In this document: piece by piece, positions 1 through 27,300 of the stretch
Numbering within the stretch: the stretch's first letter is position 1
Layout: the number at the start of each line of letters is the position of its first letter
NCBI GenBank assembly: GCA_036785705.1
Contig: JAWUZG010000029.1
Location: 16,507,501 to 16,571,500, forward strand
Direction: 5' to 3'
Origin: Acanthornis magna
Taxonomy: Eukaryota > Chordata > Aves > Passeriformes > Acanthizidae
Length of the DNA stretch: 64,000 bases
Made by a program: the position numbers and the translations under genes
Notes under the pieces: model-generated
Seen by the model: the letters and a program-made list of their open reading frames with translations, nothing else
Database searches by the model: none
What the model was told of the DNA's origin: nothing

Positions 1-132
1 GATAGGCTTATGTGGGTGTCCAGAGTGTGTGTTGCTTCAAAACCTAAGGCTTCCTGCAGCTTCTGTAGGGCTTCTTTAAAATCTTACACCTAAAAATTTT
101 GTTCTCTTTCTGCATCCCATCCTGTGTTGCAG
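1..132 (+). other. EGFR: 3' end of the EGFR intron before the transmembrane exon
   Basis: Non-coding sequence ending in a pyrimidine-rich stretch and the acceptor AG at 131-132. The preceding exons, which would encode the extracellular domains, lie outside the window. Confidence 0.85.
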
Positions 133-274
133 CTCCAAGATCCCTTCTATCGCAGCTGGTGTTGTCGGAGGTCTCCTGTGCCTGGTGGTGGTGGGCCTGG
201 GCATTGGGCTATACCTGCGGAGACGCCACATCGTCAGGAAGCGGACCCTGCGCCGGCTGCTGCAGGAGAGGGAG
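133..274 (+). CDS. EGFR: EGFR transmembrane/juxtamembrane exon (human exon 17 equivalent)
   Basis: The exon is 142 bp, the same length as human EGFR exon 17. The first base completes a codon begun in the previous exon, and 47 codons follow. They encode a short extracellular stub (SKIPS), a hydrophobic single-pass membrane helix rich in Val, Leu and Gly ([16 protein letters not shown] and on), and then the basic stop-transfer and juxtamembrane stretch [19 protein letters not shown]. In EGFR this basic segment anchors to the inner leaflet and takes part in the asymmetric kinase dimer. The exon has an AG acceptor before 133 and a gtgagc donor at 275. EGFR is a receptor tyrosine kinase of the plasma membrane. 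Confidence 0.97.
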
Positions 275-3263
<2,989 letters not shown>

Positions 3264-3362
3264 GGACTTTGGATCCCAGAAGGAGAGAAGGTTAAAATTC
3301 CTGTTGCTATTAAAGAGTTGAGAGAGGCTACATCACCAAAAGCCAACAAGGAAATACTTGAT
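3264..3362 (+). CDS. EGFR: EGFR kinase exon with catalytic lysine (human exon 19 equivalent)
   Basis: The exon is 99 bp in phase 0, the same as human exon 19, and encodes 33 residues from [13 protein letters not shown] to KANKEILD. It holds the VAIKEL strand, whose Lys contacts the ATP phosphates (human K745), and the ELREATSP segment in which activating deletions occur in human tumours. The residues are conserved with human here. Acceptor AG at 3262-3263, donor gtgagt at 3363. Confidence 0.97.
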
Positions 3363-16527
<13,165 letters not shown>

Positions 16528-16695
16528 GGAGATGATAGGATGCACCTGCCCAGTCCTACAGACTCCAAGTTTTATCGCACCCTGATGGAGGAGGAGGACA
16601 TGGAAGATATAGTGGATGCAGATGAGTATCTCGTGCCACATCAAGGCTTTTTCAACAGCCCCTCAACATCTCGCACACCTTTCTTGAGTTCATTG
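16528..16695 (+). CDS. EGFR: EGFR C-tail exon with first tail tyrosine (human exon 25 equivalent)
   Basis: The exon is 168 bp in phase 0, as in human exon 25, and encodes 56 residues. It starts [19 protein letters not shown] and continues with an acidic stretch ([18 protein letters not shown]) that folds against the kinase C-lobe in human EGFR. The DADEYLVP Tyr corresponds to the phospholipase C-gamma site (human Y992 in mature numbering). It ends in a Ser/Thr-rich linker. Acceptor AG at 16526-16527, donor gtagga at 16696. Confidence 0.96.
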
Positions 16696-16786
16696 GTAGG
16701 AAATTTTTCCACTGTGGAAATATGACAAGCAATTTTAAGAGTGAACTGCTTCTCATAATGTCTATTTTCTTTCTCTGTCTTTTAAG

Positions 16787-16834
16787 AGTGCTACCAGCAA
16801 CAACTCTGCTACAACCTGCATTGACAGGAATGGG
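16787..16834 (+). CDS. EGFR: EGFR C-tail micro-exon (human exon 26 equivalent)
   Basis: A 48-bp exon in phase 0 with the same length as human exon 26, encoding SATSNNSATTCIDRNG. The sequence is identical in style to the v-erbB/chicken tail at this point and is low in complexity. It is flanked by two very short introns (91 bp before it; about 100 bp after it). Acceptor AG at 16785-16786, donor gtaagt at 16835. Confidence 0.95.
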
Positions 16835-16932
16835 GTAAGTAGAATGACCTTTAATAAAGGAGTAGCTCATTCTATGTGGATCAGCTTCTACAAATAAGTC
16901 CCTTTAATATTGTTTTTCTCTACTTTCATCCT

Positions 16933-16937
16933 AGCAG
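16933..16937 (+). promoter_or_regulatory. EGFR: Tandem NAGNAG splice acceptor of EGFR exon 27
   Basis: The intron ends in ctagcag, giving two acceptor AGs three bases apart, at 16933-16934 and 16936-16937. Use of the first adds a CAG codon (Gln); use of the second removes it. Both keep the reading frame. Confidence 0.75.
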
Positions 16938-17040
16938 GGGCACCCTGTGCGGGAAGACAGCTTTGTCCAGAGGTATAGCTCAGACCCAACAGGCGCTTTC
17001 TTGGAGGACAGCATAGATGACAGCTTCCTGCCAGCCCCAG
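16935..17040 (+). CDS. EGFR: EGFR C-tail exon with Cbl-site tyrosine (human exon 27 equivalent)
   Basis: The exon is 106 bp from the first acceptor, or 103 bp from 16938 if the second AG is used; human exon 27 is 109 bp. It encodes [20 protein letters not shown] and then [15 protein letters not shown], ending with the first base of a Glu codon. QRYSSDP carries the direct c-Cbl docking Tyr of human EGFR (Y1045 in mature numbering), which controls receptor ubiquitination and down-regulation. I chose 16935 because v-erbB/chicken EGFR has Gln at this point. Donor gtgagt at 17041. Confidence 0.93.
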
Positions 17041-18061
17041 GTGAGTACCTCTCCTGTGTTTCCATCCCATGGCCACTCATTCACAAGCCATTTGGCTGCA
17101 AATACAATCATTTCCCTTCCTTTCTGTAGAAAGGAAGCAATTCAAATGCTTTCTACTTTTTGTTTAGTAAATGGGAGTGGAAAAGTGTGCACATATCATT
17201 TTCCTAGCCTTTGTCTGTCTGTTTCTGACCATGTCTCATTTCAGTTCCCTCATGAGCCAGGTTCCTTATGGTAACCATGTGTGCCATCTAGGCAGGGAGT
17301 TTGCGTGTGTGGTTATATGTTTAAAGCTTTCTGCTTGAGAAAACAACCTCTAAAAATTTGGGTTCATTCCTTTTACCATTTCAGCAATATAAAGAGTTTT
17401 ATGGCTGTTTCATTGCTTTAAGGAATTGATCCACAGAAGGCAGTTCCTGGTTTCACATGGACTTCCAGTGTAGGAGGTCAGAGAGAGAGCCAGTGAGCAC
17501 TGAGGGAGATGGGGCTGGATAATCCAGTGATGATGCTTTATGTCCTTAAAAAATCCCAACCAACCGTTCCAAGAACATGCCATAGCTCAAAAGGGTGAAA
17601 GGCCCTGCGAGGAATAGCATTGACGTGAAATGCGGAGTCACTGTTACTGCTAGTCCTAAATTTTCTAGGCATTTTCCTCATCTCTAAACATTTTTTCCAG
17701 GGAAACAGCTTCTGGCAGCTAACCTCCCAAACTGCCATTTCAGAACACTTATCCGGGACACAGCCACCCACATACCACTAAAATCAGGAGTAGCTATCTC
17801 ACTGTCTCATGGTCCAAGCCATCTTTCTGCTGGTTGGCAAACAAAATTCTTTAAGGTGAACCTCAGGGAAGCATGTTTGGTGCCACAGAGTGGCAGTCCC
17901 TGCCTTTGGCTCTTTTCCACTCTGAGAAGTTCAGAGATGTGCCATGTGTGAAGAGCAAGAGGCAGCTGGGTTGAAACTACATATCAAGTGACATAAATGG
18001 CTGCATTAATTTTGTATCTTCCTTTTCATTCCTTCCCATTTTTATTTTCTTTTTATTCTAG
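17041..18061 (+). other. EGFR: EGFR last intron (1021 bp), nothing recognised
   Basis: Runs from gtgagt at 17041 to a long pyrimidine tract and AG at 18060-18061. No repeat or RNA gene was recognised. Confidence 0.8.
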
Positions 18062-18438
18062 AGTATGTAAACCAGTTGGTGCCCAAGAAAACATCTGCCT
18101 CAGCAGTCCAGAATCCAATCTACAACAATTTCTGTCTCACAGCAAACTCAAAGGTCCCCATGGACTCCAGCTACCAGAATTCACACAGCACAGCTGTGGA
18201 CAACCCCGAGTATCTCAACACCAACCAGTCTCCACTGGCCAAGACAGTCTTTGAGAGCTCTCCCTACTGGATCCAGGCGAGCAACCACCAAATAAATCTG
18301 GACAATCCTGACTACCAGCAGGACTTCTTACCGAAGGAAACCAAACCTAATGGTCTCTTGAAAGTTCCTGCAGCAGAAAACCCAGAGTACTTGAGGGTAG
18401 CAGCACCAAAAAGTGAATACATTGAAGCCTCAGCATGA
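18062..18438 (+). CDS. EGFR: EGFR terminal coding exon with the phosphotyrosine tail (human exon 28 equivalent)
   Basis: The exon starts in phase 1, with AG completing a Glu codon, and ends at TGA 18436-18438. It holds the docking tyrosines of the receptor tail. In order these are EYVNQ (a YxN motif, the Grb2 site equivalent to human Y1068), NPIYNN (Y1086 region), SSYQNS, DNPEYLN (Y1114), DNPDYQQDF (Y1148) and NPEYLRV (Y1173, Shc/PLC-gamma). The C-terminus reads KSEYIEASA, with a Tyr where human has Phe (SEFIGA). The whole protein in this window comes to 574 residues with no interruption. Confidence 0.97.
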
Positions 18439-19675
18439 CCATAGAGAATTTCTTCTTGCAGCGAGGCAAGCCGGATAAGTGAACTGTTGGCTGCTACAAG
18501 AGCGGACTCTGGCTCAGAGCAAATGGCAACCACAATGCATCAAAAAGCACACCTTTCCTTTTCAGCGTGGGATTTTGAAACTGCAAAGCCTGTCTGATGG
18601 TAGTTTGGGTCTTTCCTTGCCCATTTCCGTGTATTAACTGAGGCCCATAGCCTGCGCTTGGATGCATGTTGGGATTGAGCAGGATCTTCCTGGACTGAAG
18701 AAATATGGATGCATTCCTTTCATTTTCAAATGGTAGCATGGTAAAAGCCACTCTGGGATGAACTTGGGAGCTGTACACATTGTACAGTCAAATTCCTTTC
18801 TACATTCTGTATTTTTATAAATCTTTCTAACGGAATTTTTGGATTTTTTTACAAGATCAGATGCTTGTACTGCTCGTCTGCTAAGTATTGCTCAGATCAC
18901 CAGCAGGAAAAAAAATTATGTTCCAAAACTCCTGGAACTGAAACTGTTACTCTAAACCACCAGATTTTTACAAATTGGCTCCATATACTGCCTTTTGGCC
19001 CAAAGGTGAGGAGTGCGTCTGGGGGACATATGGGCGATTCTGCCTGGAGCAGTATGGAGTGTATTGGTCTGGGGAAAACTAGCACAAGGAGCAAAATGGC
19101 ACAATGCATCACCTGCTGACCAGTACTGCAACAAACTGACAAGAGGAACACACCTCCAAGTCACCCATACATGATTATAAAGTGCTCAAAAGTCTGTTTT
19201 CTGATGGTCAGACCCAAGACTTTTTTTGTTCTAATCCTTTATGCGGCTGTCAAGTTGTCAAAATGCCTTTCTTCTTCAACAAAACTGTCAGAGATGCTGC
19301 CGAAACTGAAAAATGAAGTGTCAAATAATGTTTAACAGACTTCAATTAGATGTCAAGGAAATGCAAATAGTGGCAAATTGGAGCATTCACAAGACAGACT
19401 GGAAAACTCTACTAAATTAAATTTGACTAAGGCAAGAAACACAGGTAGCTCTAGCCGAGCAGTTTTATTTCTCTTCTTAAAGGGGCTCAGAGCAGAAATC
19501 ACTTTCCCTTATACATTTGGCAAAGAAAAGGAGTATCCAAGTAGTACACTTTACTCACTTCAAGGCACAATACTGCCAATTGCTGTCCCATGCTGGGGCA
19601 GAGGCTGGGGCTGGTTACATGTCCCTTTGAGGTTACTATCCTGGCCATGCAGGAGGAGCAGTGAGAATGAATTAA

Positions 19676-19698
19676 GGAAAGAAAGAAAGAAAGAAAGA
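19676..19698 (+). repeat. GAAA microsatellite
   Basis: About five consecutive gaaa units in a purine-rich stretch. Simple tandem repeat within the probable EGFR 3' UTR. Confidence 0.9.
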
Positions 19699-21367
19699 AT
19701 AACCTGGAGTGATAGAAAATATTATCTCCTTCTGAAGCACAGGGTTGCCTACTGCTTCTTTGAAATATACAGCATCATCTTCTGGTAATTAGTGTGGTAT
19801 AGGCAGGCAAGGCAAGGCTAAGATTAGCTTGATGGTGCAAATCAGTCACAGCAGCAAAGTAACTAGTCTTTCCAGTGACCCATAAAATTATTCCATCATT
19901 AACATTTCTTATGAATGTAGGAGGAGTAACGTGCCTAAAGTATGAATTTAGTCAGTCCTTTAGATGCATCCCACCAGCAGCTTGGCAGTGCTTTTTTAAT
20001 CAAACCACTAGATCAGAAAGCAAATTCTCATTTGGGGACAAAGGCCCTTAACTAGTTGAATGTTGGCAACTTGCTTGGGGGTAGCAGTAGCAGCTGACTC
20101 GGAGAGGATCTGTAGTCTATATTAAGTAGCTAGAAACAGTCAAATTTATGCTGCTGCTGTGTTTTGAGTACATCATTATGTGTTTCAGTTTACTATTGCA
20201 TCTGAAGTCCAGGATCAAGCAGCAAATCCTTAGAGCACTGTTTTTACAGATTTACTGAGGAAAGGAGACTGTCATGTGACATAAGGCCCGTTTTAAGTAA
20301 CATGCTTTAGCAGCTTGTATGTGCACAGCTCATGGGTCAGACTACAGTACAGTGTAAAGTGGCATGTTGGGTCAGAATCCAGAGATTGTTCTGTTTGGTA
20401 GATGTGTCTCACCATGACACTGTGTCTCCCAGACACAGTGGTATGGAAGATACAATGTTTGACTTGCTTTATCACTGGCTTGTATTGAAAACAGTAACCA
20501 ATATTCAGTTCCCACGTCCAATTAGCGGCGGATTTCTCCTTGCATTCCTGGGAGCAGATTTGTTGTGTTGCTCTCACAAGTGTGCAACATGTGCGCACAG
20601 GCAGTGCTGCTTTTCCCCACCCACTACCCTGGCAGAAATGTACATAAAACTAAAAAAAGATCTTAACAGAATTCACAGATAATTTTTCAATTTGCTGAAT
20701 CTGTTATGTCTCTAAGCAGAACACTAGAAAATCACACAGTGCATATTCTCCCAGAGAATCATTCAAATGCTGTTGCACAAAGGAATTTATTGATTTTAAT
20801 TTGTTTAATCTGTTAGCTGAAACAAGAAAGCCACTGAGAGAAATAGCAATGTGTATCACCAGCATTATATAGCATGAAAATTATTTAATAGAAGTTAACA
20901 CTTGGCCTTTTAAAACAATTTAGGAGGGATTCAGTAGCAATTCATTGCTAGAAACAAGGGCACTCATCTAAAAATTAAGCAATGTAAGTTTGAAAGAGCA
21001 TCTTTCTTAGAATGTGATGTTTTTATGATAAAGGTACGAAAGAGGATGCAAGACCACAAATGGTTGATACGAATGTAGATTCCAGATTGACGGGATCAAT
21101 TATATATTGTTAAGTATTTACAGAAAATAGGTGTCCTGCAAGCCATGATTTATAAATTGGCAGCTCAATAATGATTCAAAAGCCAGCAAAAAAACCCCAA
21201 AAAACAAAACTGGGTAGTGTAGTGCCTGCAGGGGCAGATCCCACTGGCACTGGGAGCGGATGGGACTGTGCAGCAATTGGCTGTGGCTGGAGACATGCAG
21301 GGTGCTATGCAGGGTAATGCTCACAGGGTAACAGACAATAGCAATATACCAATTAATTTTCACCAGA

Positions 21368-21395
21368 TTAAATAAATAAATAAATAATAATAATA
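21368..21395 (+). repeat. AAAT/AAT microsatellite
   Basis: Tandem aaat units followed by aat units. It contains overlapping AATAAA hexamers that could mimic polyadenylation signals. Confidence 0.9.
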
Positions 21396-24342
21396 TTTTT
21401 TTAAAAAGCAATAAGCAGCAGAAATGTCCTGGTTTTCCCACTGCAGCTCACTGCACATTTAACACCAAGGAGGCCCCTGCAAATCATAGATGCTCATACA
21501 GGGGAACATGGTTCGGCAGCATAAATCAACATCCAAAACTAACTTGAAAGGTCAGCTGGAGGTGTGGGTAGAAAAGGCTGATTTTAAAAACACAGCTAAA
21601 TAGGGAATTGTAGCATTCCACAGCTACTTATAAGAGCTAACAGAGTCTTACAATTTGAGAAAGATAAAACTTCCCTTTTTACTGTGGAAGGCAAATTAAA
21701 TACAAGTTAGTCCTTAGCATCTATCATAAAGCAGTCATTAATATAGAACTGCTTTTGTAATAATAATTTAGGACTTTAAATAACTTCTAAGTGTATGTAA
21801 ATGTAAGTTAAGTCAAGAGTCTTCATTTTACTCTGATGTTTTCCAGTGACTGTGTACAGCGTCAGCACACTTGATTTCATTTTGGGCCTTGGGTTGTTTT
21901 CTTCTGCAAACGGAGTTGACCTGGGAAATTTCCTTCATGTTGCAATTGATTTTGTCAAGTAAATTGATCCAGAGGCCAGGGGCTTGCTTTTGTTCCCAGC
22001 TGACAGTCAACACTGAAGTTTTTTTAGAGAGAGCAGTTGGAACCAGATGATGGGTTCTGGAATGCCTTGGGGTGATGGCCCATCCCACCAACCTCACCGC
22101 CACTTGAAGCCCACCCTAGCATTAGAAAATGTGGTCCTGTGGTTTGTTTGAAAGGAAGGGACTTGTGTAGGGAGAGCAATGCCAGGGAAGGTCTGCGGCT
22201 TACCAATCTGTACCCGAGACAGCTGCTGGATTTGCACAGGGACATCACTGAGGCCACTGACCGTTCCTGCAGGTACAGGTGCTCCTGTCACCAATCCCAG
22301 CTTGATGTGAAGGGGCTTGCAGAGATCACGTGGGCAAAAACCATTGTACAGGAGAGATCCCCCGTCATTCATACCACAGGGGGTTTCTCTTCTCTTCCCT
22401 GGGGGACATAGTTAGGGTTACAACAATGTCACAGGACACCAAACAGCTGAAAGAGGTCCCATCACAAGCTGCCTGGGGTGTTCTTGGTCTGTCGGCGGGT
22501 GCTTCAGGGTGCCAAGGAGAAACTTTGCATTTCCAAACAAGTGCTCATTTTTCACATTCAGTGTTCAATGTTTTCTGTTAGCATGACCACTGCCTCTCAA
22601 ATGAGCAGTTACAGTACTCTGGCCACTGTTTCCCCCAAAGTTTCTCTATGAGAAAAGACCTGAATCAGGACAAAGTGTGAAAATGTACCTGTGTCCTCTT
22701 TGGTGGAAACTGTATACTTGTGAAATGTCTAACTCTGTGTATAACACTTAGCAAGAGTGCTTTGTAATGTTTTCTTACCACTGATTCAAATTTTTATATT
22801 GGGATCCCATTTTCTAGCTTTCTTTTTATAAGTGTTCCCTCTTTGTTCTGACATACAACTTTCAAGGCGCCTTTTTAAAATAATATAGAAAATAATAGAA
22901 AAAATACCAGTTTATACAACAGAAAAACATGACACCTTCAAGTACCTTGTCAAATGGGCTGCATTAGGACCAAAGACGGTACGCCTTGTTTTCTTGCTTT
23001 AAAGGAATAGGGTATTGATCACCACTTCCCCAGCCTCTCTTTTATAGAGAAGAGCTACAGAGCTCCATTCTTCATTGGGGCTGGGTCAGACCTCCACTGA
23101 GCCAAGAGAGCTTAACAGAAGGGTGAGGCCTGTCCATAGAAAACCAAACTGAATATCAGGACCATATATCACTTCAGGGCCAAACCTACAACCTCTACTC
23201 TGTATTGCACTTAATGCAATATCTAAACAGAGACACAGCCAAGAAAAAAAGAAGCAAATACATGATATTTTGGCTCAGTATCAGGAAAAAATACGATGAT
23301 GTGAAGATGAGACATGATGAAAGAACTTTTTTTGTGTGAGGAAGTGTGTAGGCAGGCAGTAAGACTTAAAAACAGTAATACTTTTGGTTATGTATGACTT
23401 TAATTATGCAGGGGAGTTGAAATCACGGAGCTTCCATGATATGCTTTGCTTTCTGCCATGCGTCCTGCCTGCGTTTGATGTCTGGTGTTTAGGCAGATCA
23501 CCACCTGTATTACCATGGCTGTGTGCATTGAGAATTGCGGGTTGGTGCAACCCCTTCTTTTTATGTAGGGAGAGAAAAGTGCAGGCATAGTAGAGTCTAC
23601 CACCATTAGTGGTCAAGCTAAGCCCTCAACAGCATCCAAAAATGGGTTTCCCAAAGGAAAAAATTGATAACTGGAGACCTACCTGGCAAAAGACATATCA
23701 CTTGTTGCATTGCTGAAGTCAGCAGGCAAAATGTCTTCAGCCAAGATTTGGGGCTGGTGCTTCATCAGCTTTGCTGTCATCTCTAACATGGTGCAGATGG
23801 GGCTGTCCAGATGCACAGCAGCACAGGTCCTATGGTCTCTTTGTATCTCTCACTTTGAAGTAATGGATTTTTCTGATTAATAAGGTGAAAACCAGAAATC
23901 AAAAATGCTGCCAACAACTGGACTGATAGAAGGTGCTGTTCTTATACAGCCAATGCAGTACATCATTTCCAGTCAGGCTGAAAATTATCCAGACTTTTCT
24001 CCTTACCTCTCACAAGCTAGCTAGAGAGTGTGCATTTGCAACCACTGTCAAATGTTATCCTCATATTTTATTAAAGGGAATAATCAAAGTAGTTGTCTAC
24101 AGTGGTAGGAGGCTTGGCTCACATACCTATGTTGCTTTTTTAATCCTACATTCCTAATAGTGTTCTCCTTGAAATTAACAGGATGTTTAAATTGATTACG
24201 CTGAGAGTATAAAACAAGGCTAATGTTGAGTGATTTTTTTTAAATCCCTCACAATAATCAGAGATCCTATGGATCCATTGCCCATTTTAGGCTGCTTTGT
24301 ATTGATGCAATCAACTGAATATAAGATATGATGACTTAGTTT

Positions 24343-24348
24343 TAATAA
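24343..24348 (+). terminator. EGFR: Candidate polyadenylation signal AATAAA for EGFR
   Basis: A canonical AATAAA in an AT-rich setting about 5.9 kb after the EGFR stop, comparable to the long human transcript. T/G-rich sequence follows within 250 bases. It is not the only AATAAA in the region, so the assignment is tentative. Confidence 0.35.
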
Positions 24349-27300
24349 ACTGTCAAGCAATGTATCCATAGATACAGACGGTACCCTCACAGCATTGTAA
24401 AGTTACTCAACTATGAAAGCACTATTTGTAAAATAAGAAACTCTTGACTTTTATATGGTTTAATGGTTTATACTGTTGATCAAAAATTGTTTGTATATGA
24501 GCGATAAAAAAATGAGTTGTATATTATTCTTTTTAATTGTTTTTAATTTTTGGAGGACTTTTATTGTAATATACTGTTGTATTTGGGGGAACAAAAAGCA
24601 GTGGCTAGCTTGTAGCTTGTAGCCAGAGAGGAACTCATAATAAGGGTTCTTTATTGATGGACTTAGATGTTTTTCCGCTAAAATTTGTCACCCTGGGGAT
24701 TTATCCAGAGCTTAGTGACGCTAGTAACAGCACTCTTTCCTCTCTCCAAGACTCTTTGGCTCTCTGCATGCACAGTGCTGGAGTTTCATAGTGTGAGCAA
24801 TAACACAGGCAACACTTGTGGCCAATAGAAGTGCAATATGAAAGCCCAGGGTGCTGCTTATCAGGGCCCTAAAAAAACCTGCTCTTTTACATGTCAGGTT
24901 CCCATTTCACTTCCATGGCAAGAGCAGAAGCAGAGTGAAAGTAATCCCTCAAAATATGATCCATGTGACACATGGCAAATGAAGCCACAATGTTGGCCAT
25001 TTCCAAAGTGCATAGCTAAGGTGAAGTCTCAACGAGAGGCACTGGTGACTTAAAGTGTTGTACTACACTAGGCAGAAAGAGAAATTCTGTTAGCAAAGGC
25101 AGTCAAATGAAACCCCAGTGTAACCTGAGTATGGGTGTTTAATTATCCAGCTGGTGGAACATGTAGCAGACAAAGATTAAAGGAATTGCAGGATCCTCAG
25201 CATAACAGAGCAAAATACACTGCATTGGCAAGAGAGTAAAGAAGAGAGGAGCTGGAACTGTCAGTATGCATTCAGCCTGGATAGGTCCCTGGTATTACAA
25301 TTAGTAAATGAAATAATTTCTGTCTTTATAGATGAACTTTATACACAGAAAAAAAAAGAGCCACAACAGCACCTTTCTCATGTTCATATTTCCATCCAGC
25401 CCCTTCCAGCACATAGGCTGCATGTTTTACCAGCTCAACCTATTTTATGCAGAAATTATGTATTCCTAATCTTCATATTACTGGTTCTCAGAAATGTCTA
25501 ATGCGTATTAATGCATGATATTTTTATTTTAATAAAAGTAATTAAATAAATACTTGGTTTTTTGGCACATCATTTCCATCCCCCTCCTCCTTTAGACATC
25601 AGTTGGCTTGAGAAGATTCTGGATAAGTTAGTACTGCTATGAAGAAGAATAAATAGTATCAAGAAGGAAATTGAAATATACACTGTACATCTGTGCACCT
25701 CCTCTGTGAAGATCAGAAAGCAACTTACAGATTTAAAAGTCTTTATCAGACAGGAAACTGCTGCTGTCTGTATCTGACAGAGGCAGAGCAATGCCTCTGT
25801 ACTTACCCCAGAGAGGTGAAGACACTGACTTGCTAAATCCCACTTTCAAAGCACCAAAAGCAAGGAACTTAAAATGAAGAATAGTGGAAGTATAGAAAAG
25901 CGTGGGTGTTTGGGAAGGATGAGCATTCAGAAATTCCACTGAGTTCAATGCAGTCAACTTCAAATAAACAGAAAAGTGACAGAGGGTGCAAGAATAGAAG
26001 ACAGCCAAAGAAACACAGCTGCAGTTTAACCTCTGTATCTGCCTGCACAGGATATGGCAGATTAAGATAAGATGTAGAAAATTGCTATTAAAAGATAGGA
26101 GAGGAATACAAATCTCTTCCGCAGGCTCCATCTTTATCAACAGCAGCACTAAGCAAGCCTCACCCTTTGGCACTCCTGACCTCGACCTAGGAGAACAACA
26201 AAGCCTCTGGGGAGCTAAACTGAATGCCCAATAATTACATCAGAACACATCAGAAATGTACAAGACAGCCAATAAAAGAGCTAATGTGCCCTGACAAGGC
26301 CCACAGCCACAGCTGGAGCCCCTGGCATGGCACCTGAAACAAACCCACATGCCTCCTACAGCAGGGAACATGAAACATCATCACTCTTTGAGACAGTCAC
26401 ATTTCAGCAGTAACTGATCACAAATGGCCCTGTTCATTCCTGTCCTTAGGCTGCTGACTGGGGCTACACTTCTGCAGCAGCATTTGGTAAGGGATGTTTG
26501 TACCAGGCATGGGTCTGGCAAGAAAGATGGACCTTGCAATTGCCAAAGACAGGTGATGGGAACAGCAGTGAAGGTGACTTAGCTTCCTTAAGGTGGCATT
26601 CTGTTTGCTGTGAGAGATGGGCTGCCCTGCATCAGACCTGTGGCAGGCCCCCAGGAGGGGTGCCACTGGCACGGAAGGCACAAAAGGATATGTCCTGCTC
26701 AGGGTGCTTAGTGGGGTGGCTGATGCTGCTCCCCACATCATGAGGTGGGCTGCTTGGAGCCCATCTGTCAATATATATGGGGGAAGTAAGCCCCCAATCC
26801 CACAATGTGAATTATAGCTGTTGTTTATTTGAGAGAGGAGCTGGAATTACAGATCAGGTGGTGCTTTAAATTATTGGGAATTGAAATCTCTCTAATAAGC
26901 ACCATCTGTGTGAAGTCCAACACCAGAGCTCTTGTTGCAGAAATCTTTTTGCTTGAAAACGTGTTTTCTTTCTAAAGAGAGCAGAAGGAAAGTTATTTAA
27001 TGTGTGTGTTAACCTCAGAGACTGCTGGCTTTAGTGAGTTACAGTTCTGTGAAACTGAACTAGCTCAGAAATAGTGTAGTAAGCATTTGTCACCTTTATC
27101 AGGTATTGTATGTCTGCACCTTTTTTCCGTTTTCTTTTTCAAAAGGGCACATATTTATGGATTGCACTAGAATTCACTGGACACCGTCCCTCTCAGATAG
27201 GAGTGATGATGATACAAGAGATGGATATCCTCATCTCAGAGACAGCTTTTATTTAGCAGTGTTTGTCCTGGCACTGATTTAGCAAGACAAAGTACAGCTA

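Larger units (their letters stand above)
18439..24348 (+). other. EGFR: Probable EGFR 3' untranslated region
   Basis: This is the sequence after the EGFR stop codon. It has no convincing open frame, and the ORFs that exist overlap on both strands. Human EGFR has a 3' UTR of several kilobases, and an AATAAA at 24343-24348 would give a comparable length, but the true end cannot be read from the sequence. Other AATAAA hexamers lie at 21371-21384 (inside an AAAT-type repeat) and near 25531 and 25545. Simple repeats lie within this stretch: a GAAA tract near 19676-19698 and AAAT/AAT units at 21368-21395. Confidence 0.45.
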
